Assembly (NCBI RefSeq): GCF_001427905.1
Contig: NZ_LMEF01000012.1
Coordinates: 483,367 to 547,366, forward strand
DNA from: Flavobacterium sp. Root420
GTDB taxonomy: Bacteria; Bacteroidota; Bacteroidia; Flavobacteriales; Flavobacteriaceae
Direction of reading: 5' to 3'
Length of the DNA stretch: 64,000 nt
Shown here: positions 8,852 through 16,738 of the stretch, piece after piece
Layout: the number at the start of each line of letters is the position of its first letter
Numbering within the stretch: the stretch's first letter is position 1
The notes under the pieces: model-generated
Told to the model about the DNA's origin: nothing
Database searches by the model: none
What the model saw: only the letters and a program-made list of their open reading frames with translations
Program-made: the position numbers and the translations under genes

Positions 8852-9313
8852 ATGGAAAATTTAGATAAAACCGATTTATTGATACTGAAACACCTTCAGG
8901 AAAACTCAAATATCAATACAAAAGACCTTGCCAGTAAATTATTTCTGACAGTTACGCCTGTTTACGAGCGTATAAAAAGATTGGAAAGAGACGGATATAT
9001 TACCAAATATGTTGCCTTGTTGGATAAAAATAAAATGAATCGAGGGATGACTGTTTTTTGTAATGTTCGTTTAAAAGAGCACGCAAAAAACGTGGGTAGC
9101 AATTTTGTGAAAGATATTGTGGCACTTCCTGAAATTATAGAATGTTACAATATTGCAGGCGATTATGATTTTATGCTGAAGATTTTAGTCAAAGATATGG
9201 CTAGTTATCAGGATTTTGTAATGAATAAATTATCGACGATTGAAAACATCGGGAATACGAACAGTATTTTTGTAATGGGAGAAATAAAGCATAGTACGGC
9301 ATTGGAGTTTTAA
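8852..9313 (+). CDS. Lrp/AsnC family transcriptional regulator
   Basis: 153 residues, the normal size for the family. The N-terminal helix-turn-helix (residues ~5-60) includes LDKTDLLILKHLQENSNIN and LFLTVTPVYERIKRLERDGY, and the C-terminal half is the RAM ligand-binding domain with a GDYDFMLKILVKD segment. Such proteins form octamers and respond to amino acids. It is divergent from metE with a 157-nt shared spacer, so control of metE is a reasonable inference. The start at 8852 is well supported by the family N-terminus. Confidence 0.9.
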   Translation: MENLDKTDLLILKHLQENSNINTKDLASKLFLTVTPVYERIKRLERDGYITKYVALLDKNKMNRGMTVFCNVRLKEHAKNVGSNFVKDIVALPEIIECYNIAGDYDFMLKILVKDMASYQDFVMNKLSTIENIGNTNSIFVMGEIKHSTALEF

Positions 9314-9324
9314 TGACTTTAAAA

Positions 9325-9347
9325 TCCTAAAATAAAATGTATTTTTA
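9325..9347 (+). repeat. 22-nt direct repeat, copy 1, with promoter-like element
   Basis: Begins TCCTAAAATAAAATG and continues into T5. The same 22 nt recur at 9842-9863, so the two copies bracket the RDD gene. This copy ends in TATTTTTA, one mismatch from the TAnnTTTG -7 consensus, and lies 24 nt upstream of the RDD start codon. Confidence 0.6.
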
Positions 9348-9370
9348 GCTTTCCTAAATCAGAAATAAAA

Positions 9371-9847
9371 ATGAAGAATGAAGATTTTGAAATCTCAAAT
9401 TATTTATTGGCATCAAAACAAAAGCGATTTTTAAACTTTATTATTGACGGTATAATAAAGGTTATTATTGTTAGATTGGTAATAATTTTTCTAATTAATT
9501 TGGAGATTTCAAAAGGAATAAATCTTTCTGGTATAATTGAACGTTATTTGTTTTGGAGTATTATTAGTTTTGTATATTTTGGAATTACAGAGGCATTTTT
9601 TGCCCGGTCTCCAGCCAAATATTTTACTAAAACAATTGTTGTAATGAGAGACGGTTCAAAACCGACTCTTATTAACATCTTGGCGCGAACTTTAATACGC
9701 ATTTTTCCCTTTGAACCATTGAGTTTTTTAAGAGGTCGTGCTTTAGGTTTGCATGATAAAAATTCTCAAACTTTTGTTGTTGTAAAATCTAAACTCGAAG
9801 AGCAAATAAAAGAACATCTCGAATTAGTATCTTTAGAAAAGTCCTAA
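9371..9847 (+). CDS. RDD family membrane protein
   Basis: 158 residues. The family name motif is seen as R...D in QKRFLNFIIDGIIK near residue 20, followed by two or three transmembrane segments (VIIVRLVIIFLINLE; YLFWSIISFVYFGITEAFF) and the conserved region SPAKYFTKTIVV with LARTLIRIFPFEPLS. Inner membrane location expected; role unknown. The stop codon lies inside the second copy of a 22-nt repeat that also precedes the gene. Lies between the Lrp regulator and dgt on the same strand. Confidence 0.75.
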   Translation: MKNEDFEISNYLLASKQKRFLNFIIDGIIKVIIVRLVIIFLINLEISKGINLSGIIERYLFWSIISFVYFGITEAFFARSPAKYFTKTIVVMRDGSKPTLINILARTLIRIFPFEPLSFLRGRALGLHDKNSQTFVVVKSKLEEQIKEHLELVSLEKS

Positions 9848-9864
9848 AATAAAATGTATTTTTG
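9842..9864 (+). repeat. 22-nt direct repeat, copy 2, with dgt -7 element
   Basis: Identical over 22 nt to 9325-9346. It contains the TAA stop of the RDD gene (9845-9847) and ends in TATTTTTG (9857-9864), an exact TAnnTTTG match that would serve the dGTPase gene starting at 9916. Confidence 0.6.
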
Positions 9865-9915
9865 GCGTTTAGATCCTAAATCTAAAATCAACAATCTGAA
9901 ATCTAAAATTAAAAA

Positions 9916-11262
9916 ATGAACTGGGAACAACTTTTATCACTAAAACGCCAAGGCGATACAAGCAAAAGATTACGTGTAGAACAAGACGACACGCGACTAG
10001 GTTTTGAAGTTGATTATGACAGAATTATCTTTTCGGCGGCATTTAGATCTTTGCAGGATAAAACACAGGTTATTCCGCTTTCAAAAACAGATTTTGTGCA
10101 TACAAGATTAACGCACAGTTTAGAAGTTTCAGTTGTCGGACGTTCTTTAGGACGTTTGGTTGGAAAAAGAATCATCGAAAAATATCCGTATTTAAAAGAA
10201 ATTCATGGTTATCATATGAATGATTTTGGAGCTATTGTGGCTGCAGCTTCATTAGCGCATGATATTGGAAATCCTCCTTTTGGACATTCTGGTGAGAAAG
10301 CAATTGGCGAGTATTTTTCAATCGGAAATGGATTGAAGTATAAAGATAAATTGACGGCTAAACAATGGCAGGATTTAATAGATTTTGAAGGAAACGCAAA
10401 TGGATTTTCAGTATTGACTGCAAGCCGTCCGGGAATTGAAGGCGGGTTAAGAATTTCATACGCGACTTTGGGCGCTTTTATGAAATATCCGAAAGAAAGT
10501 CTTCCTAAAAAACCAACCAATAATATTGCCGACAAAAAATATGGTTTCTTTCAGACAGATAAAGCATTCTTTGAGGAGGTTGCCCATGATATGGGAATGA
10601 TTCCCAACAAATCTGATGGCGATATCGGTTTTGAAAGACATCCTTTAGCTTATTTAGTTGAAGCTGCAGATGATATTTGCTACACGATTATCGATTTTGA
10701 AGATGGAATAAATTTGGGATTGGTTTCTGAAGATTATGCGTTAGAATACCTTATAAAACTGGTGAAAGATAATATAGGTGTTGCCAAATATAAATTATTA
10801 GAAACCAAAGAAGATCGAATTAGTTATTTGCGTGCTTTGGCAATTGGTGCGTTAATTAATGATGCAGTAGATGTTTTTATTGAAAATGAAGAAGCAATTT
10901 TGGCTGGAGAATTTCCCTATGCTTTAACTGATAAAAGTAAGTACAAAGCTCAGATGAACGATATTATCAATTTAAGTGTGGAGAAAATCTATCAGAGCCG
11001 CGAAGTAATCGAGAAAGAAATTGTGGGTTATCAAATTATTCAAACTTTGTTGGATAAATTCATAACAGCATTCAATAATAAATATGACGGAACGGCTTCA
11101 AACTACGATAAACTGATTTTGAAAATGCTGCCGGAAAAACATCATTTGGATAAAGGCAATTTATACGAGCGTCTGCTTCATATCTGTCATTATGTTTCGC
11201 TTTTAACGGACGGGAACGCGTTGGAATTATTCGAAACAATTAACGGAAGAAAAAATAATTAA
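9916..11262 (+). CDS. dgt: deoxyguanosinetriphosphate triphosphohydrolase
   Basis: 448-residue HD-domain dNTPase, which hydrolyses dGTP (and often other dNTPs) to deoxynucleoside and triphosphate. The first metal ligand is in HTRLTHSLEV (His62/His67 region) and the HD pair is His115-Asp116 in SLAHDIGNPPFGHSGE, with His124 nearby. RSLQDKTQV upstream is also typical of the family. Length fits the bacterial type-2 dGTPase. Starts at ATG 9916 after an A-rich leader. A palindromic terminator follows. Confidence 0.92.
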   Translation: MNWEQLLSLKRQGDTSKRLRVEQDDTRLGFEVDYDRIIFSAAFRSLQDKTQVIPLSKTDFVHTRLTHSLEVSVVGRSLGRLVGKRIIEKYPYLKEIHGYHMNDFGAIVAAASLAHDIGNPPFGHSGEKAIGEYFSIGNGLKYKDKLTAKQWQDLIDFEGNANGFSVLTASRPGIEGGLRISYATLGAFMKYPKESLPKKPTNNIADKKYGFFQTDKAFFEEVAHDMGMIPNKSDGDIGFERHPLAYLVEAADDICYTIIDFEDGINLGLVSEDYALEYLIKLVKDNIGVAKYKLLETKEDRISYLRALAIGALINDAVDVFIENEEAILAGEFPYALTDKSKYKAQMNDIINLSVEKIYQSREVIEKEIVGYQIIQTLLDKFITAFNNKYDGTASNYDKLILKMLPEKHHLDKGNLYERLLHICHYVSLLTDGNALELFETINGRKNN

Positions 11263-11284
11263 ATAGAGCTAATTAGGTTTCAGT

Positions 11285-11332
11285 AAAAAAAATCACCCCA
11301 TAAAAATATCATTTTTATGGGGTGATTTTTTT
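11285..11332. terminator. bidirectional terminator
   Basis: Arms AAATCACCCCATAAAAAT and complement around a 3-nt loop, with A-run before and T-run after. It lies between convergent dgt and the DUF3078 gene. Confidence 0.85.
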
Positions 11333-11364
11333 ATTCTCTTACTATTGGAGAAATACCATTTTAA

Positions 11365-12366
11365 TTATTGAAAAGCATAAACCAAACCAACTCCTAAAAC
11401 TTGTCTCAACTGGGCTCTTGGACCGTCATTTACCTGAGTTGTTGCTCCTGTAGTGGCATCAACAACATCTTTTTTGGTTTTGATGTCGTCATCATATATT
11501 AAATGCAAACCAATATTTGCTTTAACATAGGCATTTACAACAAGATCCAGGCGTGTGTCATAATCGACGTCGACGTTACCGAATTTGTTTAGATAATCAG
11601 TATATAAACTCAATCTGTTTTCGTAAAATACATTTTTGTAAATCTCGCTTTTCATATATCCGGTAAATAAAATACCAAATTCGGCCTTTACCTTTTGTCC
11701 TTCTTCAATTAATATCTGAGCGGTAGGGTCAAGAGGATCTGGTGCATACACTGCTTTTTTAACACCAAAAGATCCCTGATTAGCCAAGTAGTCATCCAGT
11801 ACCAAAGTGGTCTTTAAAGTAATTGGAGAGAAATAAAATGTTCTGTTTTTCTTTTTGTTTGAATTTTCCGCTCCGGCTCCTAAAAAGATATAAGCTGGTG
11901 CAAAAGGTTTCGAAATTGCGATATCTCTGTTTGGATAATTGTAACCGTTCGAAAATTGTGTATTGAAATTAAATTTCGCTGAATAATACCAGTTTGAAAT
12001 GGTATCCTTTCTAAATCCGTAAGTGGAGTTAATCAAAAGAGCGTCGTCAGTTTTTCTTAATTCAGTCCCGTCTTGTTTGTTTAAACCGTATTTTACAATA
12101 AGTTCGTTTACCCATTTATGATTTCCTTTGGCATAAGTTCTTCCAAATTCACCTTTGAATAAACCCGAAATAGAACTTGTTCCCCCGGCACTCCAGTTCA
12201 CAAAAGCAATTTCTGAAATATCAAAACCAACTTGATTTTTTTTAGTCCAGTTAGAAGGCAGTTTTGGTAACTGATTAGGGTCTAAAGTAGTTTGTATAAT
12301 TTGAGCAAAGTTATTTGAAGTACACAAAAGCAACAGCAATAAAAAGGTAGAACGCAATAATTTCAT
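11365..12366 (-). CDS. DUF3078 family outer-membrane-type protein
   Basis: About 333 residues. A signal peptide begins at the chosen start (MKLLRSTFLLLLLLCTSNNFAQ); an in-frame ATG 30 nt further upstream would add ten polar residues ahead of it and is less likely. The body contains WSAGGTSSISGLFKGEF and many alternating strands ending in GVGLVYAFQ, as in Bacteroidota DUF3078 proteins, probably an outer-membrane barrel. It follows dxs by 35 nt on the same strand and is probably co-transcribed with it; I recall this pair from other Flavobacterium genomes. Function unknown. Confidence 0.8.
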   Translation of the reverse strand: MKLLRSTFLLLLLLCTSNNFAQIIQTTLDPNQLPKLPSNWTKKNQVGFDISEIAFVNWSAGGTSSISGLFKGEFGRTYAKGNHKWVNELIVKYGLNKQDGTELRKTDDALLINSTYGFRKDTISNWYYSAKFNFNTQFSNGYNYPNRDIAISKPFAPAYIFLGAGAENSNKKKNRTFYFSPITLKTTLVLDDYLANQGSFGVKKAVYAPDPLDPTAQILIEEGQKVKAEFGILFTGYMKSEIYKNVFYENRLSLYTDYLNKFGNVDVDYDTRLDLVVNAYVKANIGLHLIYDDDIKTKKDVVDATTGATTQVNDGPRAQLRQVLGVGLVYAFQ

Positions 12367-12401
12367 TAGGTTGATTTTAATATTTTGGTTGTGCAAAATA
12401 A

Positions 12402-14189
12402 TTATTTTGAATCGGTTGAAAAAAGATTTATCAAACTTTTAACGTCAATTTTACACAATTGTTGTAATTGATTCACGGTTCCATGCTCAATAAACTGGTC
12501 AGGAATGCCTAAAATTTTGATCTCATTTTTAAAGCTATTTGCTGCTGCAAACTCTAAAATTGCGCTTCCAAAACCTCCATTTACAGTCCCGTCTTCGATC
12601 GTAATAATACGTTCAAAAACAGAAAAAATTGATTTTAATAGTTTGATATCCAATGGCTTAATAAATGGAAAGTCATAATGTGCAATCGCACTGGAATTTG
12701 AACATTCATTCAGTGCTTCAATAACATTATTGCCAATACTTCCCGTTGATAAAACCGCAATTTTTGTGCCGCTTTTTAGGCAGTCTGCCTCGCCAATTTT
12801 AATTTTTTCATAATGTCCGAAATTTTCTACTTCCCACTTTGGTAAAACACCTCTGCCGCGGGGATATCGAATTGCGATTGGGTGATTTAGCCCTAATTGA
12901 GCGGTATATAATATGTTTTGAAGTGCAATTTCGTTGATTGGTGCGTAGATAATCATATTCGGAATTGCTCTTAAATAAGCAATATCAAAAACACCATGAT
13001 GCGTAGCGCCATCTTCACCAACCAAACCGGCTCTGTCCAAACAAAAAATTACCGGAAGATTTTGTAAAGCGACATCGTGAATAACCTGATCGTAAGCACG
13101 CTGTAAAAAGGTAGAATAAATGTTACAATACACAATCATACCTTGAGTTGCCATTCCTGCGGCAAGGGTTACGGCATGCTGTTCTGCAATTCCAACATCA
13201 AACGCACGTTCCGGAATTTCATCCATCATAAATTTTAAGGAACTTCCTGATGGCATTGCAGGCGTGATTCCGATGATTTTTTCATTCTTTTTGGCTAAAT
13301 CTAAAATGGTTAAGCCAAAAACATCCTGATATTTTGGAGGTAAATTTTCTTCTGATTTTAAAAGGAGTTCTCCAGTTAAAGCATCAAATTTTCCAGGAGC
13401 ATGATATTTAACCTGATTTTCTTCTGCTTGCTGTAGACCTTTTCCTTTTGTAGTAACAATATGAAGGAATTTAGGGCCTTTTATGTTTTTTAATCTGTTT
13501 AATTCTTTAATTAAAGTCGGAAGATCATGACCGTCAATTGGTCCCGAATAATCAAAATTCAGAGACTTGATCATGTTATTTTTCTTCGGATTTTTACCTT
13601 CTTTTACAGCAGTAAGATATTTTTTAAGTGCGCCAACACTTGGGTCAATTCCGATAGCATTGTCATTCAGGATAACCAGTAAGTTAGCATCTGTTACACC
13701 GGCATGATTTAAACCTTCAAAAGCCATTCCGCTTGCAATCGAAGCGTCGCCGATTACTGCTATATGCTGTTTGTTGAAATCGCCCTTTAATTTGGATGCA
13801 ATCGCCATTCCGAGTGCGGCAGAAATTGAAGTGGAAGAATGTCCAACACCAAAAGTATCATAAATACTTTCGCTTCTTTTTGGAAAACCGGATATACCTC
13901 CAATTTGTCTGTTGGTATGAAAATTTTCTCTTCTTTCGGTTAAAATTTTATGCCCATAAGCCTGATGTCCAACATCCCAAACCAATAAATCTTCGGGGGT
14001 ATTAAAAACATAATGTAAGGCAATGGTCAATTCAACAACGCCTAAACTCGCGCCTAAATGTCCTTCTTTCACAGAAACAACATCAATTATAAATTGACGT
14101 AATTCCTGAGCAACCTCTGGAAGCTGTTCTTCTTTTAAAAGACGTAAATCGGCGGGATTGAATATGTTGGAGAGTAAATTGCTTTTCAT
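12402..14189 (-). CDS. dxs: 1-deoxy-D-xylulose-5-phosphate synthase
   Basis: 595 residues, thiamine-diphosphate enzyme that condenses pyruvate and glyceraldehyde-3-phosphate in the first step of the MEP isoprenoid pathway. N-terminal features: GHLGASLGVVELTIALH and WDVGHQAYGHKILT, the TPP/Mg motif GDASIASGMAFEGLNHAG (second Gly of the usual GDG replaced by Ala) and its NDN. The transketolase-like middle domain has GIAEQHAVTLAAGMA and DRAGLVGEDGATHHG. Slightly shorter than the ~620 residues of enterobacterial Dxs. Cytoplasmic. Confidence 0.96.
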   Translation of the reverse strand: MKSNLLSNIFNPADLRLLKEEQLPEVAQELRQFIIDVVSVKEGHLGASLGVVELTIALHYVFNTPEDLLVWDVGHQAYGHKILTERRENFHTNRQIGGISGFPKRSESIYDTFGVGHSSTSISAALGMAIASKLKGDFNKQHIAVIGDASIASGMAFEGLNHAGVTDANLLVILNDNAIGIDPSVGALKKYLTAVKEGKNPKKNNMIKSLNFDYSGPIDGHDLPTLIKELNRLKNIKGPKFLHIVTTKGKGLQQAEENQVKYHAPGKFDALTGELLLKSEENLPPKYQDVFGLTILDLAKKNEKIIGITPAMPSGSSLKFMMDEIPERAFDVGIAEQHAVTLAAGMATQGMIVYCNIYSTFLQRAYDQVIHDVALQNLPVIFCLDRAGLVGEDGATHHGVFDIAYLRAIPNMIIYAPINEIALQNILYTAQLGLNHPIAIRYPRGRGVLPKWEVENFGHYEKIKIGEADCLKSGTKIAVLSTGSIGNNVIEALNECSNSSAIAHYDFPFIKPLDIKLLKSIFSVFERIITIEDGTVNGGFGSAILEFAAANSFKNEIKILGIPDQFIEHGTVNQLQQLCKIDVKSLINLFSTDSK

Positions 14190-14203
14190 TGTAAGATAAA
14201 AAG

Positions 14204-14211
14204 CAAATTTA
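14204..14211 (-). promoter_or_regulatory. dxs -7 promoter element
   Basis: Reads TAAATTTG on the minus strand (exact TAnnTTTG). It lies 15 nt from the dxs ATG, implying a very short leader. Confidence 0.45.
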
Positions 14212-14242
14212 CGGTTTTAAATTTAATTTTATAACTGCGATC

Positions 14243-15115
14243 TCATTCCAATACAATTGGTAAAGAATATTGGATTCTTATTTTTTTTCCATTAGATTCT
14301 CCTGGCTGCCATTTTGGAGATAAACTTAAAACTCTAATAATCTCTTGCTCTACAGTTTTGTCAATAGCTGGTATTGATTCAATATAGGACAAAGACCCGT
14401 TTTTTTCTACTGCAAAAGAGATTCTAATTTTGAGATTTTTGGTATTTATATTTTCCGGTTTTTTAAATTCATTTCCAAAAAAGGTATAGAATGGGTCAAT
14501 ACCTCCGGGAAATTCTGCATTTGTCTGCAATACAGCATCTGTAACAAATTGTGAATCATCTTCTTTAACTTGCTTTGAAGATTGTTTTTTGTCTTTAATG
14601 GTTTTATTGGAATTTACAGAAACTGGTTTTACAAATTTAACATGGTCTACTTTTGGAGGTGGCGGAGGTGGCAGTAAAAAAGCTCCATCTGAATTTTTGC
14701 TTTTAGATGTCGTTTCTCCGACGGTAATATGTTCTACAGGAGCATCGTCTTGAACAACTTGTACTTTCTCAATTTTTTGCTTGTTTCCATTTTCGTCTTT
14801 ACAACTAAACAAAGTTGTTCCCATTGCAATAAACAATGCCAATAAAAATAATTTATGATAATGCGTTTGCGTATACAAAATACGACTCGGAATTTGAATC
14901 GTTATCGTATCCAATTGAGATTTTTTAAATCTTCCACAAACTTTATTATTTTGATTTTCAATGAAAAAATGCTGTACTTCATCTGGCAACATTGCTGTAA
15001 AATCAACAACAGTTTTAGAACAGCTTAAGCAGAAGCGGCCATTTTCTTTAGGTGTCATTTCGTCCCAGTTCTCTGTGCAAGGTTCCGGTATCGTTAATTT
15101 GTATTTTCTTTCCAT
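14243..15115 (-). CDS. TonB C-terminal domain protein with Cys-rich N-terminus (paralogue 2)
   Basis: 290 residues. Residues 1-40 hold CTENWDEMTPKENGRFC followed by LSC, a three-cysteine pattern (Cys13, Cys28, Cys31) like a small metal-binding module. At about residues 86-108 lies a single hydrophobic segment ending in TTLFSCKDENG, which looks like a lipobox but is internal. Then comes a proline run (LLPPPPPPKVDHV), a charged linker and a C-terminal TonB-like domain (ISFAVEKNGSLSYIESIP, then LSLSPKWQPGESNGK). It is a tandem copy of the next gene upstream, only 2 nt away. No exbB/exbD nearby. It may span the inner membrane and act as an energy transducer or signal protein; this is inference. 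Confidence 0.7.
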   Translation of the reverse strand: MERKYKLTIPEPCTENWDEMTPKENGRFCLSCSKTVVDFTAMLPDEVQHFFIENQNNKVCGRFKKSQLDTITIQIPSRILYTQTHYHKLFLLALFIAMGTTLFSCKDENGNKQKIEKVQVVQDDAPVEHITVGETTSKSKNSDGAFLLPPPPPPKVDHVKFVKPVSVNSNKTIKDKKQSSKQVKEDDSQFVTDAVLQTNAEFPGGIDPFYTFFGNEFKKPENINTKNLKIRISFAVEKNGSLSYIESIPAIDKTVEQEIIRVLSLSPKWQPGESNGKKIRIQYSLPIVLE

Positions 15116-15117
15116 TT

Positions 15118-15891
15118 TTATTGCTTAAATGAAATTGGTAAGTTGTAAGATGTTCTAACTAGATGATTATTTAATTTCCCCGGAATCCATTTTGGAGCCA
15201 TTTTTAAAACCCTAATAGCTTCTTCTCCAGTTCCGGTTCCTGCATCTCTAAGTATTTTGAAAGTACTTAAACTCCCGTCTTTTTCTATGACAAATGAGAT
15301 GTATATTTTTCCAGTATATTTTTCTTTTTTATTCGGAATGACATAATTATTATTAACAAAGGCATAAAATTTTTCTATTCCATTTTCCGGAACCGGTACA
15401 ACATCTAAATTTACCGGATTAAAAATATCATCATAGTCAATAACTTTTTCTATGTCCTTGTCTTTTATTTGATGATCATCGGGAACTACAACCATACCTA
15501 GTGTCGCAGAGGACTTCGGATTATCGTCAACAATTTCTACTTTATCAATTTTTTGTTTCTTTCCGTTTTTATCCTGACAACTAAATAAAGTTGTTCCCAT
15601 AGCAATAAACAATGCCAGTAAAAACATTTTATGATAATTCGTCTGTGTATATAAAACCTGACTTGGAATCTGAATCATTAAGCTTTCTAATTGTTCATTT
15701 TTAATCCTTCCACAGATTTTTTTGTTTTGATTCTGAATGAAAAAATGCTCTATTTCATCTGATGACATGATAGAAAAATCAATAACAGTTTTAGAACAGC
15801 CCATGCAAAAACGACCATTTTCGTTTGGAGTCATTTTGTTCCAGTTTTCTGTACAAGGTTCCGGTATCGTTAATTTGTATTTTCTTTCCAT
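15118..15891 (-). CDS. TonB C-terminal domain protein with Cys-rich N-terminus (paralogue 1)
   Basis: 257 residues. The first ~110 residues are nearly the same as in its downstream neighbour: KLTIPEPCTENWNKMTP, ENGRFCMGCSKTVIDFS, then the hydrophobic segment with MGTTLFSCQDKNG. The middle differs and lacks the proline run. The C-terminus is TonB-like (KIYISFVIEKDGSLSTFKIL, then LKMAPKWIPGKLNNH). The shared N-terminus and diverged linker show a tandem duplication. First gene of a two-gene unit; the upstream spacer holds a three-arm inverted repeat. Function not known. Confidence 0.7.
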   Translation of the reverse strand: MERKYKLTIPEPCTENWNKMTPNENGRFCMGCSKTVIDFSIMSSDEIEHFFIQNQNKKICGRIKNEQLESLMIQIPSQVLYTQTNYHKMFLLALFIAMGTTLFSCQDKNGKKQKIDKVEIVDDNPKSSATLGMVVVPDDHQIKDKDIEKVIDYDDIFNPVNLDVVPVPENGIEKFYAFVNNNYVIPNKKEKYTGKIYISFVIEKDGSLSTFKILRDAGTGTGEEAIRVLKMAPKWIPGKLNNHLVRTSYNLPISFKQ

Positions 15892-15952
15892 GTTTGAATA
15901 TCAGTATTTAAATGTAATAAAAAATAGATACGAAAATCTTTTTTAAAAATTA

Positions 15953-16008
15953 TGAGGCAATTAATTGTGTTAATCGCCTCAAAAACACACCTTATTTGAG
16001 GCGATTAA
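15953..16008. repeat. three-arm inverted repeat with two possible hairpins
   Basis: Arm A TGAGGCAATTAA (15953-15964), arm B TTAATCGCCTCA (15970-15981) and arm A' TGAGGCGATTAA (15997-16008). B can pair with A (one mismatch, 5-nt loop) or with A' (perfect, 15-nt loop), but not both at once. It lies in the 220-nt spacer between the divergent TonB-like gene and tadA. It may be an attenuator, operator cluster or remnant of a palindromic repeat. Confidence 0.6.
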
Positions 16009-16098
16009 TTTTGATAAGTAATAATAGGAAGGGAGAAATCTAAGGTTTTAATCAATGTTTTTTAGATCTATAATTCAGAAATAATTATTTCAAAAACG

Positions 16099-16106
16099 TA
16101 TTTTTG
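16099..16106 (+). promoter_or_regulatory. tadA -7 promoter element
   Basis: TATTTTTG, exact TAnnTTTG match, 5 nt upstream of the ATG at 16112. This predicts a leaderless or nearly leaderless transcript. No clear -33 TTG. Confidence 0.45.
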
Positions 16107-16111
16107 CATCT

Positions 16112-16555
16112 ATGATAAATCCTTTCACCGACGAATACTTTATGAAAAAAGCTTTGCAGGAAGCTGAGATGGCTTTTGAGAAAGGCGAAATTCCTGTTGG
16201 AGCCGTTATTGTGGTGGCCAATAAAGTAATTGCAAGCAGTCATAATTTAACCGAATTATTAAACGATGTTACGGCACATGCCGAAATGCAATCCATAACA
16301 GCAGCAGCCAATTTTCTTGGAGGGAAATACCTAAAAGATTGTACTTTATATGTGACGCTTGAACCTTGCCAAATGTGTGCAGGTGCTTTGTATTGGAGTC
16401 AGATCTCAAAAATTGTTTTTGGTGCTCGTGATGAGCAACGTGGTTTTATGATTATGGGAACAAAACTACATCCCAAAACTACCGTCGTTTCAGGAATTAT
16501 GGCCAATGAAGCTGCCGATTTAATGAAACGGTTTTTTATTGAAAGACGTAAATAA
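16112..16555 (+). CDS. tadA: tRNA-specific adenosine deaminase TadA
   Basis: 147 residues of the cytidine deaminase fold. The zinc site is His56-Ala-Glu58 (TAHAEMQSI) and Cys86-x2-Cys89 (EPCQMCAGALYW). ARDEQRGF downstream also fits the family, which converts adenosine-34 of tRNA-Arg(ACG) to inosine. Length is typical. The gene stands alone between the TonB-like pair and the alpha-2-macroglobulin gene. A guanine deaminase would look similar; the PCQMCAGAL motif and length favour TadA. Confidence 0.9.
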   Translation: MINPFTDEYFMKKALQEAEMAFEKGEIPVGAVIVVANKVIASSHNLTELLNDVTAHAEMQSITAAANFLGGKYLKDCTLYVTLEPCQMCAGALYWSQISKIVFGARDEQRGFMIMGTKLHPKTTVVSGIMANEAADLMKRFFIERRK

Positions 16556-16738
16556 TCGCTTCCTTTTTTACTTCAAAAAAATAATTTCACTTAGCGAATT
16601 TTCCTCTTAAAAAATCACAGAAAATACTTTACATTTACTACAATATAATTGGCATTTCGCTAGTTATGGTTTTAATAGTGAAATGTTAAAACGTTCTGTC
16701 ATTTTTTAAAATTCGTAACCCATTAACTCTAAATAAAA

